Shown in pieces: positions 35,935 through 43,805 of a stretch of 64,000 bases of DNA. A program made the translations under genes and the position numbers. Source of the DNA: Fibrobacterota bacterium (GTDB lineage Bacteria; Fibrobacterota; Fibrobacteria; UBA5070); assembly GCA_029557215.1 (NCBI GenBank), contig JAKPQQ010000215.1, positions 18,246 through 82,245 on the forward strand. Direction: 5' to 3'. How positions within the stretch are numbered: position 1 is the stretch's first letter; each line of letters begins with the position of its first letter. A model generated the notes under the pieces. The model searched no databases. It saw nothing but the letters and a program-made list of their open reading frames with translations, and had not been told where the DNA came from.

Positions 35935-37181
35935 TCGTCCAGGCCGAACGCATGTGGCTGGGCCCCGGCCGCATCGAGGAAGGCTGGGGACTGCGGACGG
36001 AAAACGGGAAGATCCAGGACGTGGGCCCGGTCCGCAAGCTGCGCCAGGGACGCCCGCTGGGCGAAACGGTGCTGGACTGCGGCCGCACCCTCCTGATGCC
36101 GGGCCTGGTGAACGCGCACGTGCACCTGGAACTGGGTTGGCTGCGCGACCGGACCAACGCCCGGCTGGGGTTCGCATCCTGGGTGCGCGACCTGCGCCGA
36201 TTCCAGATCGAGGACGAAGCCGCCATGGGCAAGGACGAATTCCGTCACGCCATGGTCCAGGCGATCCGCCTGGGCGCGATCGAGATGCTGCACCACGGCA
36301 CCACCACCTTCCTGGACGTGTCCAACACCGGGCTCCCGGGCGAGATCCTTCCCGGGAACGGCCCCCGGTCGCTGGCCGCGCTGGAATGCCTGGGCCTGGA
36401 TCGCCGGAAGGCCGCGAGCGTCCTGGAGCGGGCCGAAGCCTACCTGGAAGCGGGTCCGCGCGGACGGATCAGCCCGCTGGCGGTGCCGCACGCCCTTTAT
36501 TCGTGCTCGGGTCCGCTCCTGAAAGGAATGGGCGCGCTGGCCGGCCGCCAGGGGTTCACGAGCATCCACATGGTGGAAAGCTCCGAGGAGGCCGACCTCT
36601 ACCAGCTGGGCATGGGCAAGCTCAAGGGATTCGTGGACGAAATCTGTCCCGACCACGACATCCTGGTGGGCGAGGACCCGCTGGAGCGGTTCGAGCGGTT
36701 CGTGGGACAGGTTCCGTCGTTCCTGGCCGTGCACGGCTACGCGCTGTCGCCGGGACAGGTCCAGCGGTTGTCGCGCATGGGCGCGGCGGTGTGCCTGTGC
36801 CCTTCCAGCCGCGGGTTCTTCCTGCATCCGTCCATCCCCCTGGCCGACCTGGCGCGCCACAAGATCCCCGTGTGCCTGGGAACCGACTCGCTCGCGTCGG
36901 CCCCCACCTTGTCGCTCTGGCGCGAGATGGCCGTCCTGCACCAGGAGCACCCCGACCTGGACCCGGGACGGATCCTGTCGTGGGCCACCGAAGGCGGCGC
37001 GCGCGCCCTTGGCGTGCCGGCCGGTCGCCTGCAGGCGGGCCTTTCGGCCGACTGGATCGCGGTGGAGACCGCGGATGTGCCCGACGACGACCTGGAATCG
37101 TTCCTGGTCGACGAGGAACCCGACGTGCGGGTGGTGTGCGTGGAAGGCGAGATCCTGCTGGACGGCCGCTGGGAGGGGTGA
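35931..37181 (+). CDS. Amidohydrolase, probable aminofutalosine deaminase
   Basis: A metal-dependent deaminase of the TrzN/SsnA/MTA-deaminase group, 416 residues. Metal ligands: NAHVHLELGW (HxH), HMVESSEEADLY, HGYALSPGQ and CLGTDSLASAPTLSLW (Asp). It starts with GTG overlapping the mqnA stop. Because 6-amino-6-deoxyfutalosine deamination is the step following MqnE, and because the gene is coupled to mqnA, the substrate is most likely aminofutalosine; methylthioadenosine or guanine deamination are alternatives with the same motifs. Confidence 0.8.
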   Translation: MIVQAERMWLGPGRIEEGWGLRTENGKIQDVGPVRKLRQGRPLGETVLDCGRTLLMPGLVNAHVHLELGWLRDRTNARLGFASWVRDLRRFQIEDEAAMGKDEFRHAMVQAIRLGAIEMLHHGTTTFLDVSNTGLPGEILPGNGPRSLAALECLGLDRRKAASVLERAEAYLEAGPRGRISPLAVPHALYSCSGPLLKGMGALAGRQGFTSIHMVESSEEADLYQLGMGKLKGFVDEICPDHDILVGEDPLERFERFVGQVPSFLAVHGYALSPGQVQRLSRMGAAVCLCPSSRGFFLHPSIPLADLARHKIPVCLGTDSLASAPTLSLWREMAVLHQEHPDLDPGRILSWATEGGARALGVPAGRLQAGLSADWIAVETADVPDDDLESFLVDEEPDVRVVCVEGEILLDGRWEG

Positions 37182-37344
37182 AAAGCCTCCCGAGCCCGTT
37201 CGCAAAAACAAATCGTTCGCGCCTTGCATCTCCGACAATCCTCGATCGCGAAAGGCTCCGAAGCCTGCTACCGTTCGCGGATCGCCTTCCACGAGTTCAC
37301 GGCAACGGGCGGCGCGGTGGCTTTGGCGATCGTATGATGTATCC

Positions 37345-38187
37345 ATGGAGAAGACCGGCCCGGATATCTTCCGCTACGCGGACTACCGCCAGTTCCTCAA
37401 GGATTGGTGGAGCTGGAAGAAGCGTTCGTCGCGCATCGCGTCATTCCGTTCCTTCGCCATGAAGGCGGGCACCGCCCCGAGCCTTCTCAAGGACATCATC
37501 GAAGGACGCCGGCGCCTGACCGCCGACACCGTCGTGAAGTTCACCCCGGCCTTGGGGCTGTCCGATCCCGAATCGTCCTACCTGGCCCTGCTGGCGCGGT
37601 TCGGGAACGCCCGCAACGTCGCGGAAAAGAACCACGCCTTCGCCGAAATGGCCAAGGTCCGGCGCAAGATGTTCCTCAAGTTCCTGCCTCCCGAGAAATA
37701 CGCCCTGTGGACCACCTGGTACCACGCTTCCATTCGGGAATTGACGGCGCTGGAGGACTTCCAGGAAGATCCCGAATGGATCGCCCACCGGCTGGAACCA
37801 CCCATCTCGGTCCGGCAAGCCAAGGACGCCCTGGCCCTGTTGATGCGCACGGGACTCCTGCAACGCGACGATCGCGGTCGGTTGCGCCCGGCCGAACCCG
37901 CCGTCAGCACGGAATACGAAACGCCCAACCAGCTGGTGCGGCACTTCAACCAGGAGATGATCGGCTTGGCGCTCACGGCGCCCGATCGGTTCGAACCGTC
38001 CCAACGCGAAGTCGGAGGCCTCACCCTGGGGTTGTCGGCCGAATGCTACGACCGGATCAAGGAACGGATCCGGATCTTCAAGGAGGAGATCCTCGCCATG
38101 GTGGTGGAAGACCCGCGCGGATCCGAAACGATCGCCCAGTTGAACATCCAGCTGTTCCCCCTCTCGCGCAAGGAGGTGGCGGCATGA
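37345..38187 (+). CDS. TIGR02147 family protein (putative regulator)
   Basis: The 280-residue soluble protein begins IFRYADYRQFLKDWWSWKK and continues SFRSFAMKAGTAPSLLKDII, the hallmark of TIGR02147, a paralogous family first noted in Fibrobacter succinogenes and also present in Bdellovibrio-like genomes. Residues 10-70 look like an XRE-type helix-turn-helix; the remainder (FLPPEKYALWTTWYHASIRE) is the family's helical domain. A DNA-binding regulator role is inferred. The lipoprotein gene downstream overlaps its stop by four bases (ATGA). Confidence 0.87.
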   Translation: MEKTGPDIFRYADYRQFLKDWWSWKKRSSRIASFRSFAMKAGTAPSLLKDIIEGRRRLTADTVVKFTPALGLSDPESSYLALLARFGNARNVAEKNHAFAEMAKVRRKMFLKFLPPEKYALWTTWYHASIRELTALEDFQEDPEWIAHRLEPPISVRQAKDALALLMRTGLLQRDDRGRLRPAEPAVSTEYETPNQLVRHFNQEMIGLALTAPDRFEPSQREVGGLTLGLSAECYDRIKERIRIFKEEILAMVVEDPRGSETIAQLNIQLFPLSRKEVAA

Positions 38188-38831
38188 AGAAGCTCCTTTG
38201 CCTGGTCGCGTTCGCCTTGGGTTCGTGCGCGCTCGACCGCGAAACCGGCACCGGCAGCCAGACCGGCAACTCCATCGTGTCGGGAAGGATCGCCACCGGC
38301 GACACTTCGCTGCCCACCGGAACGGAAATCCATATCCGGCCGCTGGGATGGACGCCTTCCCAGCCCACCGACACGACGCGGATCCGCACCGTCAAATCCG
38401 ACGCCGAGGGCCGATTCGAATTCGTGGGCGTGCCTCCGGGCACCTACCGGCTGGAAGCCAAAAAAGCCAAGAAGGGCTGGAGCCGCACCGTCAAGGTGGC
38501 GCGGGACACCGCACTGGCACTTCCCACCGGAACCCTCGCCGCGCTGGGAGGCCTCCAGTGCCAGATCCGCATGTCGGATTCCACCCGCGGCGGCAGGGTC
38601 GAGCTCTACGGTCTGGACCTCTGGGACACGTTGCCCGCGATCGGAACCCCGCAGGTGGTCGCGAGCTTCCAGGAGGTCCCGGTCGGGACGCAGACGGTCA
38701 GGATCTGGTCCAAGACCATGTCCACGGTGCTGGCCGACATCCCGGTGCGGATCGGTCCCGACAGCGCGAGCACGGTGGAATACGACGGACGCAAGGTGGA
38801 AAACGTCGGCCCCGTGGAAGACGAGGACTGA
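38184..38831 (+). CDS. Lipoprotein with carboxypeptidase-regulatory-like domain
   Basis: This is a 215-residue exported lipoprotein. MKKLLCLVAFALGSCALDR is a signal peptide with lipobox LGSC, so the mature protein starts at Cys15. Next comes TGTGSQTGNSIVSGRI, a Gly/Thr-rich start seen in many Fibrobacter lipoproteins (from memory), and one CarboxypepD_reg-like beta-sandwich (TVKSDAEGRFEFVGVPPGTY). The rest is beta-rich and unassigned. A strong AAGGAGGT site lies inside the TIGR02147 gene, which the start codon overlaps, so the pair is co-expressed. Function unknown. Confidence 0.75.
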   Translation: MKKLLCLVAFALGSCALDRETGTGSQTGNSIVSGRIATGDTSLPTGTEIHIRPLGWTPSQPTDTTRIRTVKSDAEGRFEFVGVPPGTYRLEAKKAKKGWSRTVKVARDTALALPTGTLAALGGLQCQIRMSDSTRGGRVELYGLDLWDTLPAIGTPQVVASFQEVPVGTQTVRIWSKTMSTVLADIPVRIGPDSASTVEYDGRKVENVGPVEDED

Positions 38832-38838
38832 ACCGGGG

Positions 38839-39894
38839 TCACGGATCCAGGGGAACGAAGTCCGGGTAGGCCGTGCGGCCCGGTTCCTTGATCCAGACCG
38901 CGGCGGTGTCGCCCACCTCGGAAAGCTCCCACGAAAGCCCGCCCGTCCCGGGGCGCAGCATCGCCGATTTCTCGTTCTTGTCCACCCACGACCACTGCGT
39001 GTACGACACTTTCTGGTGGGGGCTCGTGTTCAGGAACTCCACGAACCGGCGCGACCTGGCCCAGTCGATCCTGCCGTTTCCCGACGCCTCGGTGACGCTC
39101 CATTCGGTGGCGAACACGGGCACCTTCTCCAGCACGCCCTTGAGGTCGTCGGCCATGCCGTGGGTGGCCGCGTAGCCGTGGTAGGCGTACATGACGTTGC
39201 GGACGCTGTCGCCGGCGGCATCCACCGTCAACGGGTCTTCGGCGGCCTTGATGGTGCGCCGCGACCATTCGGGCGTGCCCACCACGATCACCGTGGACGA
39301 ATCGTTGCGGCGGATGATCGGGATGATGGTCTTGGCGTAGGACTTGATTTCGTCCCAGCCGACGAACTTGGGTTCGTTGCAGATCTCGTAGATCACGTGG
39401 GGATCGCCCGCGAAATAACGGGAGGTCTTCTCCCAGAATCCGGAAGCCTCCTCCAGGTACTTGTTGGGGTCGTCCTCCATGTGCCAGTCGACGATCACGT
39501 AGACGCCGTTGTCGCGGGCCCATCCGGCGATCATGCGCATGCGCGCGTCCCACGAAGCCCCGCCCTTGGCGTATTCGAAGGCGGGCACGGGGATGCGCAC
39601 CACGGTGGCGCCCATCTTGTCGACCATGAACGCCACGGCCGAGCTCTTGAGATTCTCCTCGTGCCAGTTGATCCAGAAGAACGACACGCCCCGCAACTGC
39701 ACGGGCACGCCCGACGCGTCGGACAATTGCCGTCCGATCACCCGGAGCTTGCCGTGCTTGGCCACCAATCCCTCCGGTACGGGCTTGGCGTTGGAATGGA
39801 AGACGCCCGCGCACCCTCCCAGGAACACCAGGGCGGCGGCGAACGCGAGCGGGCGCTTCAGCGGTCGCCTTTCCAGATCTGCCAAAGCACCCAT
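38839..39894 (-). CDS. GH5 family cellulase (endoglucanase), lipoprotein
   Basis: It is an extracytoplasmic glycoside hydrolase acting on beta-1,4-glucans. From ATG 39894 it has 351 residues. The signal ends in VFLGGCAG, a good lipobox. GH5 features: VIVDWHMEDDPNKY, acid/base Glu174 in IYEICNEPKF, then YAYHGY and nucleophile Glu264 in VFATEWSVTEA; the spacing is that of GH5 subfamily 2 enzymes. No carbohydrate-binding module. The ATG start overlaps a small membrane ORF by 37 bases; a CTG at 39861 would give an 11-residue shorter signal starting KRPLAF and a better ribosome-binding distance. Confidence 0.88.
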   Translation of the reverse strand: MGALADLERRPLKRPLAFAAALVFLGGCAGVFHSNAKPVPEGLVAKHGKLRVIGRQLSDASGVPVQLRGVSFFWINWHEENLKSSAVAFMVDKMGATVVRIPVPAFEYAKGGASWDARMRMIAGWARDNGVYVIVDWHMEDDPNKYLEEASGFWEKTSRYFAGDPHVIYEICNEPKFVGWDEIKSYAKTIIPIIRRNDSSTVIVVGTPEWSRRTIKAAEDPLTVDAAGDSVRNVMYAYHGYAATHGMADDLKGVLEKVPVFATEWSVTEASGNGRIDWARSRRFVEFLNTSPHQKVSYTQWSWVDKNEKSAMLRPGTGGLSWELSEVGDTAAVWIKEPGRTAYPDFVPLDP

Positions 39895-39986
39895 CCAAGC
39901 CAACCCAGGACGATGTTGAGGACCCAGAACGGTGCGGCCACGATCCAGGCCGCAGTGGTCATGTTTTTGGCGAGTTCGTCGAACAT
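39858..39986 (-). CDS. Small tryptophan-rich membrane protein (42 residues)
   Basis: It is too short for ordinary gene finders. It starts MFDELAKNMTTAAWIVAAPF and ends LGWVLWQIWKGDR, so a single membrane span with six Trp residues is predicted. Its TGA stop overlaps a CTG that could start the GH5 gene (CTGA). The ribosome-binding site is poor. A helper or a leader peptide of the GH5 gene is possible; so is chance. I see no family. Confidence 0.4.
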   Translation of the reverse strand: MFDELAKNMTTAAWIVAAPFWVLNIVLGWLGWVLWQIWKGDR

Positions 39987-40018
39987 CCGCCCTATCTAAA
40001 CCAAACCAACGCATTCGG

Positions 40019-42493
40019 TCAATCCCTCGGTACCGTGTCGGCTCCGGACGAATCCGGCCAGAACTTCGAATCGCTGCCTTCGGGCGCATCCGCGAGGGCC
40101 GTTTCGATCGCCTTTAGTAGCCGTTGCGCCTGCACGGGTTTCGCCACGATCGTCTCGACCCCCGAATCGCCGGGGTCGTCGGCCAGCCCCACCACCGGGA
40201 CCACCACCCCGCACCGCTTGATCAGGGGCTTCCATGCGTCGTCGTCCAGGTCCACGACCACTAGGTCGCACTCCCCGGCGTCGACATGGGCGATGGCTTC
40301 GCGAGGATCCCGAACCTCCACCGGCACCAGGCCCAGGCGTTCGACCATGCTCGTGACCATCCCCCGCAGGACGATTCCCGTCACCGCGACCGCGACCCTC
40401 GCCTTGGGGATCGCGAGCGTCTCGATGCCCTTGGCGATCGCGGCCGGTCCCGCCGGAAGCGCGACCACCTCGGCGCGGAACGCCACCAGATGGATGCGCA
40501 GATCCCGGACGTGTTCGGGTTCGGAGAGCACCAGAAGATTCGCGGCCGGCGGCAGGAGGCCGAGTTCGTTCCGCTCCATCAGGGCCGCCGAGTCCAGGAC
40601 CACCACATGGCTGGTGCCGTAGGCGTGCCGGCCCGATCCCGGTTCCACCACCTCGCCGACCAGGTTCATCTGCCACAGGATCTTCTGCACGAATTCGCGC
40701 AGCCTCGCGTCGCAGAGCAGGAGTCGGATCCGGATGTTGCGGCGGGTCGCGAGGGCGCCCACGATCGGCTTGCGATCCACGACCGGCGCTTCGAACTCGA
40801 AATGGAACCGGGAGCCTTCGCCAAGTCGGCTTTCCACCTGGATCTCCGATCCGGCGGCCCGCACGATCCGGCTCGCGATGGTCAGACCAAGCCCCGTTCC
40901 GCCGTAGCGCACCGCGGTCTCGGACGTCGCCTGCTCGAACGGCTCGAAGATCGCCTCCAGGCGATCGGGCGGGATCCCGGCGCCGGTGTCCACGACCTCG
41001 AGCCGGATCCGCGCGCGTCCGTCCCGCTGCGAAACCAGGCCGAGCGAAACATCCACGCCGCCGACCTGGGTGAACTTGATCGCGTTGCCCACGAGGTTGT
41101 TGAGCACCTGCCGAAGTCGCGCCGCGTCCAGGCGCACCAGCGACGGGAGCGCCGGATCGATCCACACGTCCAGCCGGACGTTTTTCTTGACCGCCACCTG
41201 CGAAAGCACCCGCAGAGGATCCACCACCGCGGATTCCAGATCGACCTCGTCGGGCACCAGTTCCACGACGCCCTTTTCCAGGCGCGCGTATTCCAGCACG
41301 CCGTTGATGGTCTCCAGAAGCCCCAGCGCCGCCCCGCGCGAAAGTTCCAGGGCTTCGCGGGTCTCGGCGTCGTGGTCGGACTTCAAGACGAATTCCGTCA
41401 AACCGATCACGCCGTTGAGCGGCGTGCGCAGCTCGTGGGTCATGGAGGCCAGGAAGTTCACGCGGGCGCGTTCGGCGGCGTTCGCCCGTTCCAGGGCCGT
41501 GGCGAGGTCGGCCTGGGTGGAACGCATGGCCGCGACCATCTCGTCGATGCGCCTGGACAGCATCCCGATCTCGTCGTCCTTGGGATCGCCGACGGCCGGG
41601 GCGGTGATGCCCTCCTCCCGGATCCTCTGGACGCCGCGGGTCAGGCGCATGAGCCGGAACAGCACCATGCGCTCCAGCAGGAACAAGGCGAGCACCACGA
41701 ACGACACCGACGCGCCGGCGAAGTGGAACAGGAAGTCGAACGAGGCCTTGTCGCCCAGCGCGTACAGCGGACGTCCGAGCCCCAACGCCAGGAAGACGTC
41801 GCCTCCATCGACGGGTTCCAGCCGCACCCGGAGCACCACGCTGTCGCGATGCACGAGCTCGACGCCGAAGGGAGCCCCCCGGAGATCGGCCGCGGAATCG
41901 ATCCAGACGTCGCACTGGATGTCGGTGGCCAGTCCGTCCAGCAGTTCGCGGTCCACCTCGCGAGCCATGGCGAGCCAACCGCGCCGCGGACCGAATCCGT
42001 CGGAATTCCTGACCTCGCGGATGGACGCGAACACGAGTCCGGAATCCGTTCCCATGAGCCCCGTCCAGGGATACCTCCCCTGGGAGATCTGTTCCCGCAA
42101 CCTGGACTCGAGATCGTCGCCTCGGACGACCGACGCGGGAAGCGCGCCCCTGACGGAAAGCGACGTGTCCCAGTAGACCAGGAGATCCTCGCCCAGGATC
42201 GAAAGCGTGGAGTCGCCCAGATTGGACTTCTCGAAGTCCGCTCCACCCTCCGCCAGCCACCGGGCCGCGGCGTCCCACTCCGCCCAATCCCGGGTCTTCA
42301 TCTGCTCGGTGGCGGCGATCCGCTCGATCGCCCGGATCGAGCGACGGACCACCCGCGAGAACTCCTCCGATTCCAGTTCGTCGAACCCGGAACGGATCCG
42401 CTCGATTCCCAGCGCGCAGGCCAGCACGGCGAGCGTCGCGAACAAGGAGGCCGGCAGAGCCAAGGTCCTCCATCTCAGGCCGCCTCCGACCAT
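40019..42493 (-). CDS. CHASE4 sensor histidine kinase with two receiver-like C-terminal domains
   Basis: The 824-residue membrane kinase has a signal-anchor (LALPASLFATLAVLACALGI), a periplasmic CHASE4-like domain (MKTRDWAEWDAAARWLAEGG), a second membrane helix near residue 270, a HAMP linker, HisKA with NFLASMTHELRTPLNGVIGL, and HATPase (LNNLVGNAIKFTQVGG, DTGAGIPP, YGGTGLGLTIA). Two receiver-like modules follow; both lack parts of the phosphorylation pocket. It follows the response regulator gene by one base, so they are co-transcribed. The signal is unknown. Confidence 0.85.
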   Translation of the reverse strand: MVGGGLRWRTLALPASLFATLAVLACALGIERIRSGFDELESEEFSRVVRRSIRAIERIAATEQMKTRDWAEWDAAARWLAEGGADFEKSNLGDSTLSILGEDLLVYWDTSLSVRGALPASVVRGDDLESRLREQISQGRYPWTGLMGTDSGLVFASIREVRNSDGFGPRRGWLAMAREVDRELLDGLATDIQCDVWIDSAADLRGAPFGVELVHRDSVVLRVRLEPVDGGDVFLALGLGRPLYALGDKASFDFLFHFAGASVSFVVLALFLLERMVLFRLMRLTRGVQRIREEGITAPAVGDPKDDEIGMLSRRIDEMVAAMRSTQADLATALERANAAERARVNFLASMTHELRTPLNGVIGLTEFVLKSDHDAETREALELSRGAALGLLETINGVLEYARLEKGVVELVPDEVDLESAVVDPLRVLSQVAVKKNVRLDVWIDPALPSLVRLDAARLRQVLNNLVGNAIKFTQVGGVDVSLGLVSQRDGRARIRLEVVDTGAGIPPDRLEAIFEPFEQATSETAVRYGGTGLGLTIASRIVRAAGSEIQVESRLGEGSRFHFEFEAPVVDRKPIVGALATRRNIRIRLLLCDARLREFVQKILWQMNLVGEVVEPGSGRHAYGTSHVVVLDSAALMERNELGLLPPAANLLVLSEPEHVRDLRIHLVAFRAEVVALPAGPAAIAKGIETLAIPKARVAVAVTGIVLRGMVTSMVERLGLVPVEVRDPREAIAHVDAGECDLVVVDLDDDAWKPLIKRCGVVVPVVGLADDPGDSGVETIVAKPVQAQRLLKAIETALADAPEGSDSKFWPDSSGADTVPRD

Positions 42494-42494
42494 G

Positions 42495-43247
42495 TCACGC
42501 TCCCGACGAGACGGATTCCGTCCGGGCCGCGAGCTTCTCGCGCAGCCGATCCCGCTTTTCCGTCGCCGCCGACATCGCCTTGGCGGTCGACGCCAACGCC
42601 TGCCGGAACGCCTGCCAATCGCAGCTTCCCTGGGCCCTGAAGGCCTCCAGCAAGGCGGGCAGCGCGCCCTGCGCCAGCACCTGGGCGCCTTCGCGAAGCG
42701 CCATGGCCGCCTTCCCGGCGGCATCCTCCTTGGATGCGGGATCGGGACCGTTCCCGAAGACCGCCACCGCCTCCTGGACCAGCGCACGGAACGTGTCGAA
42801 CAGCTCCTCGTACTTCTCCTGGCTCAGTCCCGTCTCTTCCAGGATCTGGAACTTGGAGCGCAGCGGCTGGTCGCTTCCCGGCGACTCGATCATGTACTGC
42901 CTCACCTTGGGCAGCAGGGTCTCTTCCCGGATGGGTTTCACGAGGTAGTGCTTGCACCCCAAGCCGACGACCTTCCTCACCGTTTCGGCGTCAGAGATGC
43001 TCGTCATGATGATCACGGGGATCAGCTTCAGGCTCTCGTCGCGCGCCATCGCCTCCAGCAGCTGGTAGCCATCCATCTCGGGCATCATCAGATCCGAAAG
43101 CACGAGCTGGATGTCCTTGCGCACGGCAAGTTTTTCCAGCGCCTGTTTCCCGGTCTTGGCCTGGACGGTTTCCAGTCCGTGGGAATGCAGGAGCATTTCC
43201 AGCGTCCTGAGGCTGATTGGGTTGTCTTCGACGACCAGGATGCTCAT
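42495..43247 (-). CDS. Response regulator with helical C-terminal domain
   Basis: This is a CheY-like receiver (MSILVVEDNPISLRTLEMLL, phospho-Asp in LVLSDLMMPEMDGYQLL, Lys in HYLVKPI) followed by about 125 residues of helix (residues 125-250) rich in Ala, Gln and Lys that could be a histidine-phosphotransfer or coiled-coil module; no DNA-binding motif. Total 250 residues. The ATG has a GAAGGAG-like site upstream. It is the first gene of the two-gene operon with the hybrid kinase, its probable partner. Confidence 0.87.
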   Translation of the reverse strand: MSILVVEDNPISLRTLEMLLHSHGLETVQAKTGKQALEKLAVRKDIQLVLSDLMMPEMDGYQLLEAMARDESLKLIPVIIMTSISDAETVRKVVGLGCKHYLVKPIREETLLPKVRQYMIESPGSDQPLRSKFQILEETGLSQEKYEELFDTFRALVQEAVAVFGNGPDPASKEDAAGKAAMALREGAQVLAQGALPALLEAFRAQGSCDWQAFRQALASTAKAMSAATEKRDRLREKLAARTESVSSGA

Positions 43248-43340
43248 CGACGCTCCTTCGCGGAAACCCGATGATACCACGCTCGCCGGCAGGGGGTCAA
43301 TCTCTTCGGGTCCGATCCCCCGAAGCCGCCGCCAAGCGGT

Positions 43341-43805
43341 TCATTTCCCGGTTCGGGCGGCCTTCCGTTCCTGGGCTTCCTGGTACAGGGCGTCCTCTTC
43401 GGGCGTGGTGGTCCGAAGCGGCGGCACCGGCGCCGGTCGATGGTCGGCACCCAGCGCCACGTACACCATCCTGGCCGTGTGGACCAGCTCCAGCGTGTCG
43501 GCGATGGGGTCTTCGTGGCTCACCTTCACCTCCACTTCCATGGAGGTGCGCCCCGCCCAGACCAGCCTGGCGTCGAACTGCAGCACGCTGCCCACGACCA
43601 CGGGCCGGTGGAACACCATGCCTTCCACCGCGACGGTCACCACGGTGCGCCGCGAATGGCGCGTGGCGGCCAGGCCGCCGTTCTCGTCGACCAGCTTCAT
43701 GATCCAGCCGCCGTGCACGTGTCCCATGTGGTTGGCGTGTTCGGGCAGCATGAGCGCGTGGCTGGTCACCCGCGTGTCGGAGGGGGTCTTGGGAGCGAGC
43801 GTCAT
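43341..43805 (-). CDS. Acyl-CoA thioesterase (hotdog fold, YciA/BACH type)
   Basis: This 154-residue hotdog-fold enzyme should hydrolyse acyl-CoA esters. The segment ANHMGHVHGGWIMKLVDENG contains the family's catalytic N-x-x-G...GG and Asp; TVAVEGMVFHRPVVVGSVL follows. The gene overlaps the stop of the MetX-MetW gene by four bases (ATGA), so it is the last gene of that operon. Why a thioesterase travels with methionine synthesis is not clear; acyl-CoA homeostasis (acetyl-CoA is the acyl donor of MetX) is a guess. Confidence 0.85.
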   Translation of the reverse strand: MTLAPKTPSDTRVTSHALMLPEHANHMGHVHGGWIMKLVDENGGLAATRHSRRTVVTVAVEGMVFHRPVVVGSVLQFDARLVWAGRTSMEVEVKVSHEDPIADTLELVHTARMVYVALGADHRPAPVPPLRTTTPEEDALYQEAQERKAARTGK

